From assembly GCA_016781775.1 (NCBI GenBank), contig JADDPR010000548.1:1-7923 (forward strand): 7,923 nucleotides of DNA. Reading direction: 5' to 3'. The DNA is from Rubrobacter sp. Lineage in GTDB: Bacteria; Actinomycetota; Rubrobacteria; Rubrobacterales; Rubrobacteraceae. Positions 1-5,815 of this stretch are shown here, piece by piece. The position numbers and the translations under genes are program-made. The number at the start of each line of letters is the position of its first letter. Within the stretch, counting starts at the first letter, position 1. Below the pieces are notes generated by a model. The model was not told where the DNA came from, made no database searches, and worked only from the letters and a program-made list of their open reading frames with translations.

Positions 1-131
1 TCGGGCTCCTTCGGGGCCTCGGGGGCGTTGGCCGAATCGGGGGCTTGAGCGCTGTCCGTCGCGCCGCAGGCTCCTACGAACGCCAACAGCGCGATCGACG
101 CGAGTATCAATACCATCTTTCTAACGAGCAC
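1..131 (-). CDS. Lipoprotein, N-terminal fragment cut by window edge
   Basis: This is the start of an exported lipoprotein that runs off the left edge; 43 full codons are visible. From the GTG at 131 the protein begins MLVRKMVLILAS, followed by a hydrophobic stretch and a lipobox V-G-A-C with the lipidated cysteine at residue 22. After the cysteine the chain turns into an Ala/Pro/Asp/Glu-rich linker (SAQAPDSANAPEAPKEP), typical of the flexible tether behind a lipid anchor. The start is chosen because GGAGG (minus-strand reading of 142-146) sits about 10 bases upstream of this GTG. The GTG at 140 touches the Shine-Dalgarno sequence, and the ATG at 116 would lose the Arg-Lys n-region. Signal peptidase II processing and membrane anchoring are inferred from the motif. 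The function of the mature domain cannot be told because it lies outside the window. Confidence 0.72.
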   Translation of the reverse strand, partial: MLVRKMVLILASIALLAFVGACGATDSAQAPDSANAPEAPKEP

Positions 132-140
132 GTCCGTCAC

Positions 141-146
141 CCCTCC
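141..146 (-). promoter_or_regulatory. Shine-Dalgarno of the lipoprotein gene
   Basis: The minus strand reads GGAGGG here, about 10 bases before the GTG at 131. This decides the start against GTG 140 and ATG 116. Confidence 0.55.
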
Positions 147-271
147 GATTCTCTGTTATTCTGGGACGGCGGCCAGCATGCAACGGTCGGGGGGCCGCCA
201 AGTTTCGTACATCGCATACTGTAGCAAAGTTTTTTCGAATGCATGGGTCGCGACCACGTCCTCCCCTGGTC
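147..271 (-). promoter_or_regulatory. Gene-free stretch, probable promoter region of the lipoprotein gene
   Basis: No convincing gene lies here. Bases 200-245 are clearly richer in A and T than the surroundings, as expected of a promoter. On the minus strand, TGCTACAGT (226 to 218) resembles an extended -10 element (TGn plus TACAGT), but no -35 match stands 17 bases upstream. The promoter assignment is therefore weak and rests mainly on base composition and position ahead of the lipoprotein. Confidence 0.25.
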
Positions 272-305
272 GGGGGCGGGCACCGTACCCCCAGCCCCCA
301 GTTTT
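272..305. terminator. GC-rich hairpin followed by TTTT on the plus strand
   Basis: GGGGGC (272-277) pairs with GCCCCC (294-299), and inside it GGG (278-280) pairs with CCC (288-290) around a 7-base loop. The plus strand continues AGTTTT, so it looks like an intrinsic terminator in that direction. On the minus strand the hairpin lies about 15 bases past the TAG at 315-317 that closes a coding-like remnant, so it may have served that lost gene. No plus-strand gene is visible upstream of it. Confidence 0.35.
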
Positions 306-314
306 CGGCGAGCT

Positions 315-470
315 CTACCGGACCAGACGCGGGGTAGAGCCCCCCGGGACGAGGGCCTCGTTGAGGAGCTTCATGTCGAGCATGACGTCGGCCCTTATCC
401 CCTCCGTGCGGCAAGAGCACCGCCGCAAGCCCGGGAGCAGAGATCGTTGACCGGTATTTTTCGCGCTTGT
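315..470 (-). pseudogene. Coding-like remnant, frame disrupted, unknown product
   Basis: On the minus strand, a stretch ending at the TAG at 315-317 reads MLDMKLLNEALVPGGSTPR plus LVR from base 383, with mostly G/C third positions. Just upstream the coding-like signal continues in another frame (GLAAVLLPHGG, about 412-450), as if one base had been gained or lost near 408-412. I do not recognise the family. No start codon with a ribosome binding site was found and the upstream limit is arbitrary. It may be the decayed 3' end of a gene, closed by the hairpin at 272-299, or chance coding potential in GC-rich DNA. Confidence 0.2.
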
Positions 471-510
471 AGTATTCCGGCGCCACGGGATGGGAAGACG
501 AAGGTGGAGG

Positions 511-782
511 ATGAGCGGAGGCGTCGAGATCGGGCTGCCGCAGCCGCGGCACACCTACGGCGGGGCGACGGCCCCACGCGCCGACTCCCGGACGATGGCG
601 CTCACGAAGCGCCATAAGGAACGGCATCCCCGGGACCACGCCCGCCCGTCGATGCTTCACGCGCAGAACGCCTCGCCCCCGAGGCCCCGGCCCCACGCCT
701 CGAGGAGATGGACGAGGTGGGCGGTGGCGAGGGCTCCGAGTTCGAGACGCGCGTCATGGACGTCCCGGCGAGGACCCGGTGA
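511..782 (+). pseudogene. Small coding-like stretch with an internal frame change, unknown product
   Basis: From ATG 511 one frame reads MSGGVEIGLPQPRHTYGG and continues to a basic segment TKRHKERHPRDHA with almost only G/C third positions, up to about base 645. From about 648 the same codon character is found one frame earlier, reading VDASRAERLAPEAP and then an acidic tail ending DVPARTR at the TGA 780-782. Joined, they would give a protein of roughly 90 residues. A single missing base near 640-650 would explain the switch. ATG 511 has GGTGGAGG directly against it, too close for a normal ribosome binding site; ATG 490 is an alternative with none. I recognise no family. It lies 44 bases upstream of the pyrophosphatase start. 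Confidence 0.28.
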
Positions 783-814
783 GCTTCTGGAACCGCCACG
801 CAACGGAAGAGAAC

Positions 815-820
815 GGAGAG
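815..820 (+). promoter_or_regulatory. Shine-Dalgarno deciding the ancestral pyrophosphatase start
   Basis: GGAGAG lies 6 bases before ATG 827, which opens the family-typical N-terminus MAHPWHDVPVGPEAP. The internal GTG 883 has no comparable site at proper spacing. This supports 827 as the original start, despite the frame break at about 877. Confidence 0.6.
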
Positions 821-826
821 CAACGT

Positions 827-1395
827 ATGGCCCACCCCTGGCATGACGTGCCCGTAGGGCCCGAGGCCCCCGACGAATCAACGTGGTCGTCGAGATCTCC
901 AAGGGCTCCAAGGTCAAGTACGAGATGGACAAGGAGACGGGGCTCCTGCTCGTGGATCGCATCCTGTACTCGTCCGTCGTTTATCCGGAGAACTACGGCT
1001 TCATCCCCCGTACCCTGGCCGACGACGGCGACCCGCTGGACGTCCCCATCCTCATGCAAGAGCCCGTTCAGCCCTTGAGCATCCTGAAGGTCCGCCCCAT
1101 CGGCCTCCTCCCGATGACGGACGACGGCGAAGGGGACGAGAACGTGATCTGCGTCCACGCCGATGACCCGCAGTACGCGGTCTACGAGCACTTCGGGGAG
1201 CTCGTGGAGCACCGCTTCCGCGAGATGAGCCGGTTCTTCGCCGAGTACAAGAGCCTGGAGGGTAAAGAGGTCGAGGTCGGGGAGGTCGCCGGCCCCGACG
1301 CGGCCGTAGAAGCCGTAAAACACGCGATGGAGCTGTACCGGGAAGAGTTCCCCCGGACGGCCTCCCAGGTCCCGGGGGGTCCGAACGGCGAATAA
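827..1395 (+). CDS. ppa: Inorganic pyrophosphatase, family I, with apparent frameshift near base 877
   Basis: Soluble family I pyrophosphatases hydrolyse pyrophosphate to two phosphates in the cytoplasm, pulling biosynthetic reactions forward. The uninterrupted frame runs from GTG 883 (170 residues). The true N-terminus, MAHPWHDVPVGPEAPDE, is encoded from ATG 827 one frame away. One extra A near 876-878 would join them into 189 residues reading PDE-INVVVEI. In that numbering the active-site residues are visible by alignment to E. coli (in brackets): E23 (E20), K31 (K29), E33 (E31), R45 (R43), Y57 (Y55), the signature D67-G-D69-P-L-D72-V (D65, D67, D70), D99 (D97), D104 (D102), and Y141-K142. 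The E. coli K104 position appears to be Asn106. Family identity is certain. Whether the gene is functional is not: without correction, translation could start only at GTG 883 and would lack the first strand. Confidence 0.9.
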
Positions 1396-1396
1396 A

Positions 1397-1594
1397 CCCT
1401 ACATAGACCTGCAGGAGCATGAGGGACCGACCGCCCCGCAGGAGACCCACGGCGTAGCGGACGCCCCAGGCGCCCGCCCCTACGCCTACTCCTTCGCGTC
1501 CCCCGTCCACGAGGCCCCGTTCCCGTTCGACACGCTTGTCCCCTCCTGGAGCGCGACGACGCCTACCGGAACCTGGATCCGCCTGAGGATCGCG
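1397..1594 (+). other. Upstream in-frame part of the C39-like peptidase, without a start codon
   Basis: Directly after the pyrophosphatase stop, the peptidase frame is open and codon-like. It reads IDLQEHEGPTAPQETHG and then YSFASPVHEAPFPFD, VPSWSATTPTGTWIRL. From general knowledge of actinobacterial C39-like secreted peptidases, this matches their N-terminal beta-rich accessory domain (the T/S-SPV...PSWNA.TP.GTW pattern). The frame stays open back to a TAA at about 1316, but contains no ATG, GTG or TTG before 1595; only CTG 1409 and ATA are present. ATG 1419 is in another frame and stops after 12 codons. This looks like the 5' remainder of a truncated or frameshifted gene. Confidence 0.55.
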
Positions 1595-2512
1595 GTGCGA
1601 TCGAGCGGACGCTGGAGCCCTCCCCTCAACCTGGGAGTGTGGGCGAGCAGCGCAACGGACGTGCGGCGCCGCAGTGCGAGCGTCGAGGGAGACGACGCTC
1701 GCGGCGCCTGGTGGGTCGAGACGGACACCGTGCGCTCCCGGAGTCCGGGCATCTACGCCGACGCCTACCGCTACGAGTTGGACCTCGTCTCCAGGGACCC
1801 CGCCCTCTCGCCGATCGTAAGGGAGGTCTCGGTCGTGGTCTCCGACTCCTCGCGCCACGGCGACGGCTCGGGGGGCCCCGAATCGGTTCGGGAGGCGCGC
1901 GGCAGAGACCTTCCCGTCCCGCCCCGCTCCCAAATGGTCTTCCCGGACGGCGGAGAGGTCTGGTGCAGCCCGACCTCCCTCTCGATGGTCATGGCGTACT
2001 GGTCGGGGGAGACGGGAGATCCCGGCCTCGACCGGCCCGTCCCGGAGGTGGCCGAAGGGGTCTACGACTATGCCTACGAGGGTTGGGGCAACTGGCCCTT
2101 CAACACCGCCTACGCCGCGGCATCGGGCCTCGAGGCCCGCGTGAGCCGGTTCGGCTCCCTCGACGAGGCCGAGGGCTGGGTGGGGGCGGGGGTGCCGCCC
2201 GTCGCGAGCGTGGCATGGGACAACGGGAAGACCGGACAGGGGCTGGCGGGGGCGCCGCTCGCGAGGAGCGACGGTCACCTGCTCGTGATCCGGGGCTTCA
2301 CCGCTTCGGGGGATGTGGTGGTCAACGACCCGGCCGCGCCGGACGATGCCGGCGCACGTAGGGTCTACGATCGCGGCGAGTTCTCCCGCGCCTGGTTCCG
2401 CAACAGGGGCTCCTCCGGCGGCATCGTTTATCTCGTGTACCCGCCGGGCCGGACCACGCCCCGGGCCTCCGCGTCCCGCGGAAGCTCTCGGGGCCCAACG
2501 TCCCTTCCGTAA
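1595..2512 (+). CDS. C39-like cysteine peptidase, apparently 5'-truncated
   Basis: This is a papain-like cysteine peptidase of the Peptidase_C39_2 type, usually secreted in actinobacteria and built of an N-terminal beta-rich domain plus the catalytic domain. Counting from GTG 1595, the only canonical in-frame start, the visible catalytic features are Q113 (likely oxyanion hole, in PPRSQMVFP), nucleophile C124 in GGEVWCSPTS, H228 in SDGHLLVIRGF, and D245 in VVVNDPAAPDD. A family-typical YDYAYEGWGNWPFNTAYAA lies between. The C-terminal 25 residues are a Ser/Arg/Pro-rich tail. GTG 1595 falls inside the accessory domain and no signal peptide is encoded, so the protein as read could not be exported. 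The substrate is unknown. The gene is either a pseudogene or has lost its start to an indel or deletion; the catalytic domain itself is intact. Confidence 0.8.
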   Translation: MRSSGRWSPPLNLGVWASSATDVRRRSASVEGDDARGAWWVETDTVRSRSPGIYADAYRYELDLVSRDPALSPIVREVSVVVSDSSRHGDGSGGPESVREARGRDLPVPPRSQMVFPDGGEVWCSPTSLSMVMAYWSGETGDPGLDRPVPEVAEGVYDYAYEGWGNWPFNTAYAAASGLEARVSRFGSLDEAEGWVGAGVPPVASVAWDNGKTGQGLAGAPLARSDGHLLVIRGFTASGDVVVNDPAAPDDAGARRVYDRGEFSRAWFRNRGSSGGIVYLVYPPGRTTPRASASRGSSRGPTSLP

Positions 2513-2524
2513 CCTCCGGCGTAC

Positions 2525-2553
2525 TTTCGGTTCGGGGTGGCCTCCTGTACCAT
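2525..2553 (+). promoter_or_regulatory. Possible leaderless promoter of murJ
   Basis: TACCAT at 2548-2553 fits the TAnnnT form of an actinobacterial -10 element, and a start of transcription 7 bases further falls on the A of ATG 2560. TTTCGG at 2525-2530, 17 bases upstream, is a poor -35. There is no Shine-Dalgarno sequence in the usual place, which agrees with a leaderless mRNA. Confidence 0.4.
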
Positions 2554-2559
2554 CGCCCC

Positions 2560-4137
2560 ATGACAGGCATCTTGAGGGGCGCGCTCTCGGTCTCGGCGGC
2601 GACCGTGCTTTCGCGGGTGACGGGGTACGGGCGCGTCATGGCGCAGGCCGCCGTGCTGGGCGCCGGCGCCGTCGCCGACGCCTTCACCGTGGCCTGGCTT
2701 CTGCCCAGCCTCATCTACGAGCTCTTCCTCGGCGGGATCTTGTACTCAATCTTCATCCCCGTCCTCGTCGAGAGGATGACAAACCACGGCGAGGAGGACG
2801 CGAAGCGCCTCACGAACGCCCTGTTCACCGTCGTGCTGCCGCTGATGGCGTGTGTTGCCCTGCTCGGCATCGTCTTCGCGCGGCCCCTGGTGGTGCTGGC
2901 GACGGACTGGGGGGCGCAGAACCTCTCCGCCGCCGAAGCGGCCGAGGCCAGGGACCTCGCTACGTTCTTTTTCAGGATCTTCGCCCTGCAGATGCTCTTC
3001 TACGGCCTGAACACCATCGGGACGGGCGTGCTGCAGGCCCACCGGCACTTCTTCCTGCCGACCTTCGCCCCGGTGTTGAACAACCTCCTGATCATCGCCT
3101 CCTTCGTGGCCTACGGGGCCCTCGTCGACACGAACCGGACGGCCGCGGTATGGACGCTCGCGGTAGGCGTCTCCGTCGGCGTGGCCGTAATGGCGCTGGC
3201 GCTCGTCCCCACGATGCTGGCGCTCGGCTACAAGCCGCGCCCACAACTCGGGCACCCGGCCCTCGCGCCGACCGCGCGTCTCGCGGGGCCGATGGTCGTC
3301 CTCGTGGCGGCGTCGGTTGGGTTTCAGGCGTTCGGCACCTTCCTGGCCACGAGGTTCGGCGCCGCCGCCGACCTCACCTACGCCTTCACCATCTTCTCGC
3401 TCCCCTACGGCATCTTCGTGGTTGCCATAGCGACCGCGCTGATGCCGGATCTCTCCGAGAAGCACGCCCGCGGGGACCTCGAGGGCTACCGCTCCGCCCT
3501 CTCCTTCGGGCTGAGGACCATGTCCTTCGTCGTGATCCCGTCCATGGTCGGCATGATCGCGCTCTCCACCCCTATAGTCGGCCTTCTCTACGGCTACGGG
3601 GAGTTCGGCGCGGAGGACTCCGCGACCGTCGCCGCCCTGCTCGTGGCCTACTCGGTGGGCCTACTCGGCTACTCGGCCTACTTCCTGCTCGTCCGGGCGT
3701 TCTACGCCCGCCAGAACACGAAGACCCCGGCCGTCCTCAACGTCGCCATCTTCGCCTTCTACGCGGCCGTGGCCTACGCCCTCTCGCGAATCTTCGAGGC
3801 GGTGGGCATCGCCCTCGCCCTCTCGGCGGTCTACACGGTCCTCGCCATCCTGGGATTGTGGGCCATGCGCCGGGAGACGAAACGCCTGGAGGGTAGGCGC
3901 CTCCTCGTCTCCCTGACCAAGGCCCTCGTCGCCGGCGCCGCCATGTACGCCGTCGCCTACGGGGGCACGAGCCTGCTCGGAATGGGCTCCGGCGCCCTCG
4001 ACCGGCTCGCCATCATCACCGTCGTAGGGACCGCCTCGCTCATCACGTACCTCGCCGTCGCCTACGCCCTGAAGGCCGAAGAGTTGAGCCCGGCGGTAAC
4101 GCTCCTCAAGCGGCGTCTCTCCCGAGCGGGAGGGTAA
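2560..4137 (+). CDS. murJ: MurJ/MviN lipid II flippase
   Basis: MurJ carries the peptidoglycan precursor lipid II from the inner to the outer face of the cytoplasmic membrane. The 525-residue product has the family length and about 14 hydrophobic segments from end to end. The first helix carries the conserved SR-V-x-G-x-x-R pattern (S18, R19, R25), followed by D40 in GAVADAF, which match E. coli R18, R24 and D39. Then come LPSLIYELFLGG, the P-D-L-S...GD loop (about residue 298) and the YARQNTKTP loop (about residue 382), all hallmarks of the family. E. coli D25, R52 and R53 are replaced (V26, Y, E), as seen in Gram-positive-style members. The ORF is intact. It starts 47 bases after the peptidase stop, probably on its own leaderless transcript, and converges on the serine hydrolase gene. 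Its C-terminal tail is short and basic. Confidence 0.93.
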   Translation: MTGILRGALSVSAATVLSRVTGYGRVMAQAAVLGAGAVADAFTVAWLLPSLIYELFLGGILYSIFIPVLVERMTNHGEEDAKRLTNALFTVVLPLMACVALLGIVFARPLVVLATDWGAQNLSAAEAAEARDLATFFFRIFALQMLFYGLNTIGTGVLQAHRHFFLPTFAPVLNNLLIIASFVAYGALVDTNRTAAVWTLAVGVSVGVAVMALALVPTMLALGYKPRPQLGHPALAPTARLAGPMVVLVAASVGFQAFGTFLATRFGAAADLTYAFTIFSLPYGIFVVAIATALMPDLSEKHARGDLEGYRSALSFGLRTMSFVVIPSMVGMIALSTPIVGLLYGYGEFGAEDSATVAALLVAYSVGLLGYSAYFLLVRAFYARQNTKTPAVLNVAIFAFYAAVAYALSRIFEAVGIALALSAVYTVLAILGLWAMRRETKRLEGRRLLVSLTKALVAGAAMYAVAYGGTSLLGMGSGALDRLAIITVVGTASLITYLAVAYALKAEELSPAVTLLKRRLSRAGG

Positions 4138-4169
4138 CCCTCCTTACCCCCGCACGCCGAGCACTTCTT

Positions 4170-4199
4170 GGGGCGATGCTCATGGCCGAGCACCGCCCC
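4170..4199. terminator. Hairpin between convergent murJ and serine hydrolase genes
   Basis: GGGGCG (4170-4175) pairs with CGCCCC (4194-4199). After an A/C mismatch, TGCTC (4177-4181) pairs with GAGCA (4188-4192) around a 6-base loop. It lies 33 bases after the murJ stop and can fold on either strand. No T-tract follows. A bidirectional terminator is the natural reading. Confidence 0.55.
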
Positions 4200-4210
4200 G
4201 GAATTCCGAA

Positions 4211-4244
4211 TCGGCTAAGGAAGCCGAGGGGAGCAGGCGCTCCC
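4211..4244 (-). terminator. Two adjacent small hairpins just past the serine hydrolase stop
   Basis: GGGAGC (4229-4234) pairs with GCTCCC (4239-4244), its last base overlapping the TAG stop at 4244-4246. TCGGCT (4211-4216) pairs with AGCCGA (4222-4227). On the minus strand they follow the stop codon one after the other, ahead of the larger hairpin at 4170-4199. A 10-base palindrome, CGGAATTCCG, stands at 4199-4208. They are likely part of the termination region of the minus-strand operon. Confidence 0.4.
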
Positions 4245-5755
4245 TACTTGTGGCTCTGCGCCTTCCAGACGGCCCAGGAGACGTCCCTGATGAGGGTTTT
4301 TCCGACCTCGACGTCGTCGGGGCCGTGCTTGGAGAAGATCGCGACCACGTAAGGGCGCTCGCCCTCCTGGACGACGCCGGCGTCGTCGTAGACCTTGTAG
4401 AGCCAGCCCGTCTTGTTTGCGGCGTAGACCTCGTTGGGGAGGCCGGCCTCGAGCCAGCGGTCCGTGACGTTCTGGTACATGAGGTCGAGCATGTCCTCGC
4501 AGCTTATCTTGCTCGCGGCGTCCCCGGTTGCGACCTCCGAGAGCATCGTCGCCATGTCGCGCGGGGTGGTCTGGTTGTCGAGGGCCGTCACGATGGCACG
4601 CTCGCTCGTGATCTTGGCACGGATCAAGGTATTCTCGGCCCCGAGGTCCCTCGCGACCTCGTTGACGTACTCCGCCCCGCCGACCTTGCGGATGAGGGCG
4701 TTGGACGCGACGTTGTCGGACTGCGTCATCATCATGTACAGGTAGTCCTCGACCGTGTGGGCGACCCCGGGATCCTCCCACTGGAGCCAGCCCGCGCCCG
4801 CGGCCCAGTCCCCCTTCTCCGTCTTGAACGAGTCGCTCAGGGCCAGCTTGCCCTCATCCATCCTGCGGTAGACGGCGATCATGACGGGGATCTTCATAAC
4901 CGAGGCCCCGAAGAACGGCTCGTCGGCGCGCACCCCGTACCCGAGGCCGCCCTCGGGGTCCACGACGTAGGCGCCCGCGATTCCCGCGTGGTCCTTCTCG
5001 TATCCCTCCACCGCCCGGCGGACGGGTTCGAGCCCCTCGTCGACCCTGTTCCTTTCGTCCCCGTCGACGCCCTGCGTGACGGGCTCCGGCGCGGAGAAGA
5101 CGGCGGGCTCGACCTCGGGGAGCTTCCCGGGCTTGACGGGCTTTACGAGCGACCCCTCGTCGCCGCCTTCCATGGAGAGGTTCTCGGGATAAACGGACTT
5201 CACGAGGTCCTCGGGGACCCCGCCCAAGAGGACGTTTTCGTTCTCCGGATACTCGGGGTCGTCGGCCCGGATGGACCGCTCGACCGTCCACATCCCGTCA
5301 TCTCCCCTCTTGGCGAAGAGGAAGTACGTCCCCTCCCCGCCCGGACCCTCCATGCGCACGGAGGCCCAGGACGGGTCCTTCTTGCTCCCGTAGACGCCCT
5401 TTACGTTCTCCGGCTTCGCGCCGGGTATCTCGGAGGCCACGACCCTGTAGGCGGCTGCCTCCGGGGAGCCCTCCTTCTGCTCGGAGACGGGCACCCGGAC
5501 GGGCGCCTCCTTCTCGGGCCTGGTCGCGGGCTCCTCCTCCCTCTCGCCGGCCGGGCGCGCGACCGCCGCCTCCGGCGGAGTCTCGTCGGAGCGCGAGCCG
5601 GAGAGAAACTGCCCCACCACCGGGGAGTAACCGGAGGAGAAGACGAGAACGAACGCCGCACTTATCGCGAGCGCGAGGAGCGCTACGGGTACGCCGAGCC
5701 GGCGCAACGGGCTCCGGCGGCGCCTCTTCATGCTGAATTGCCGAGATCTCTTCAT
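4244..5755 (-). CDS. Membrane-anchored class A beta-lactamase-like serine hydrolase
   Basis: This 503-residue protein has a basic N-terminus, one hydrophobic segment (about residues 21-42), a Pro/Glu-rich linker (about 55-95), a small unrecognised domain (about 100-190), a second linker, and a C-terminal penicillin-binding/beta-lactamase fold (about 240-500; Beta-lactamase2 type). The catalytic motifs are S285-V-M-K288 (SxxK), S346-D-N348 and K448-T-G450. The omega-loop ExxLN motif of true class A beta-lactamases, with its general-base Glu, is not visible; that region reads RAKITSERAIVTALDNQTTP. A cell-wall DD-peptidase or related acyl-serine hydrolase acting outside the membrane is therefore likelier than antibiotic resistance, though this is inference. 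The ATG at 5755 is preferred over 5767 because a G-rich Shine-Dalgarno precedes it, while 5767 lies against a strong hairpin. It is probably co-transcribed with the upstream VanW gene. Confidence 0.85.
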   Translation of the reverse strand: MKRSRQFSMKRRRRSPLRRLGVPVALLALAISAAFVLVFSSGYSPVVGQFLSGSRSDETPPEAAVARPAGEREEEPATRPEKEAPVRVPVSEQKEGSPEAAAYRVVASEIPGAKPENVKGVYGSKKDPSWASVRMEGPGGEGTYFLFAKRGDDGMWTVERSIRADDPEYPENENVLLGGVPEDLVKSVYPENLSMEGGDEGSLVKPVKPGKLPEVEPAVFSAPEPVTQGVDGDERNRVDEGLEPVRRAVEGYEKDHAGIAGAYVVDPEGGLGYGVRADEPFFGASVMKIPVMIAVYRRMDEGKLALSDSFKTEKGDWAAGAGWLQWEDPGVAHTVEDYLYMMMTQSDNVASNALIRKVGGAEYVNEVARDLGAENTLIRAKITSERAIVTALDNQTTPRDMATMLSEVATGDAASKISCEDMLDLMYQNVTDRWLEAGLPNEVYAANKTGWLYKVYDDAGVVQEGERPYVVAIFSKHGPDDVEVGKTLIRDVSWAVWKAQSHK

Positions 5756-5769
5756 CGTTCCCCCCATCC

Positions 5770-5808
5770 CCCGTCGGGGTGGGGGAGAAGCTCCCCCACC
5801 CCGACGGG
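5770..5808 (-). terminator. Perfect 18-bp hairpin between vanW-type and serine hydrolase genes
   Basis: CCCGTCGGGGTGGGGGAG (5770-5787) is the exact reverse complement of 5791-5808, with a 3-base loop. On the minus strand it starts 7 bases after the VanW-domain gene's stop and ends 14 bases before ATG 5755, next to that gene's G-rich ribosome binding site. No T-tract follows. It could terminate or attenuate read-through, protect the upstream mRNA, or set the ratio of the two proteins. Confidence 0.6.
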
Positions 5809-5815
5809 CCCCAAG

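Noticed and set aside
121..696. 191-codon minus-strand open frame
   Set aside because: It overlaps the lipoprotein start, promoter-like zone and hairpin, and most of it has no coding character. Only small parts near 315-470 look coding-like, in mixed frames.
870..885. Programmed frameshifting in ppa
   Set aside because: There is no slippery heptamer and no following pseudoknot or internal ribosome-site stimulator at the break. A simple one-base indel is enough.
1052..2278. Long minus-strand open frame across the pyrophosphatase and peptidase
   Set aside because: Antisense to two recognisable families; its composition is low-complexity Arg/Gly/Pro.
2313..3896. Long plus-strand open frame overlapping murJ
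   Set aside because: Its product is Arg/Pro/Gly-rich with no domains and no membrane pattern, in another frame of a clear MurJ.
5756..5767. ATG 5767 as start of the serine hydrolase
   Set aside because: It lies against the base of the 18-bp hairpin with no room for a ribosome binding site. It adds only MGGT.
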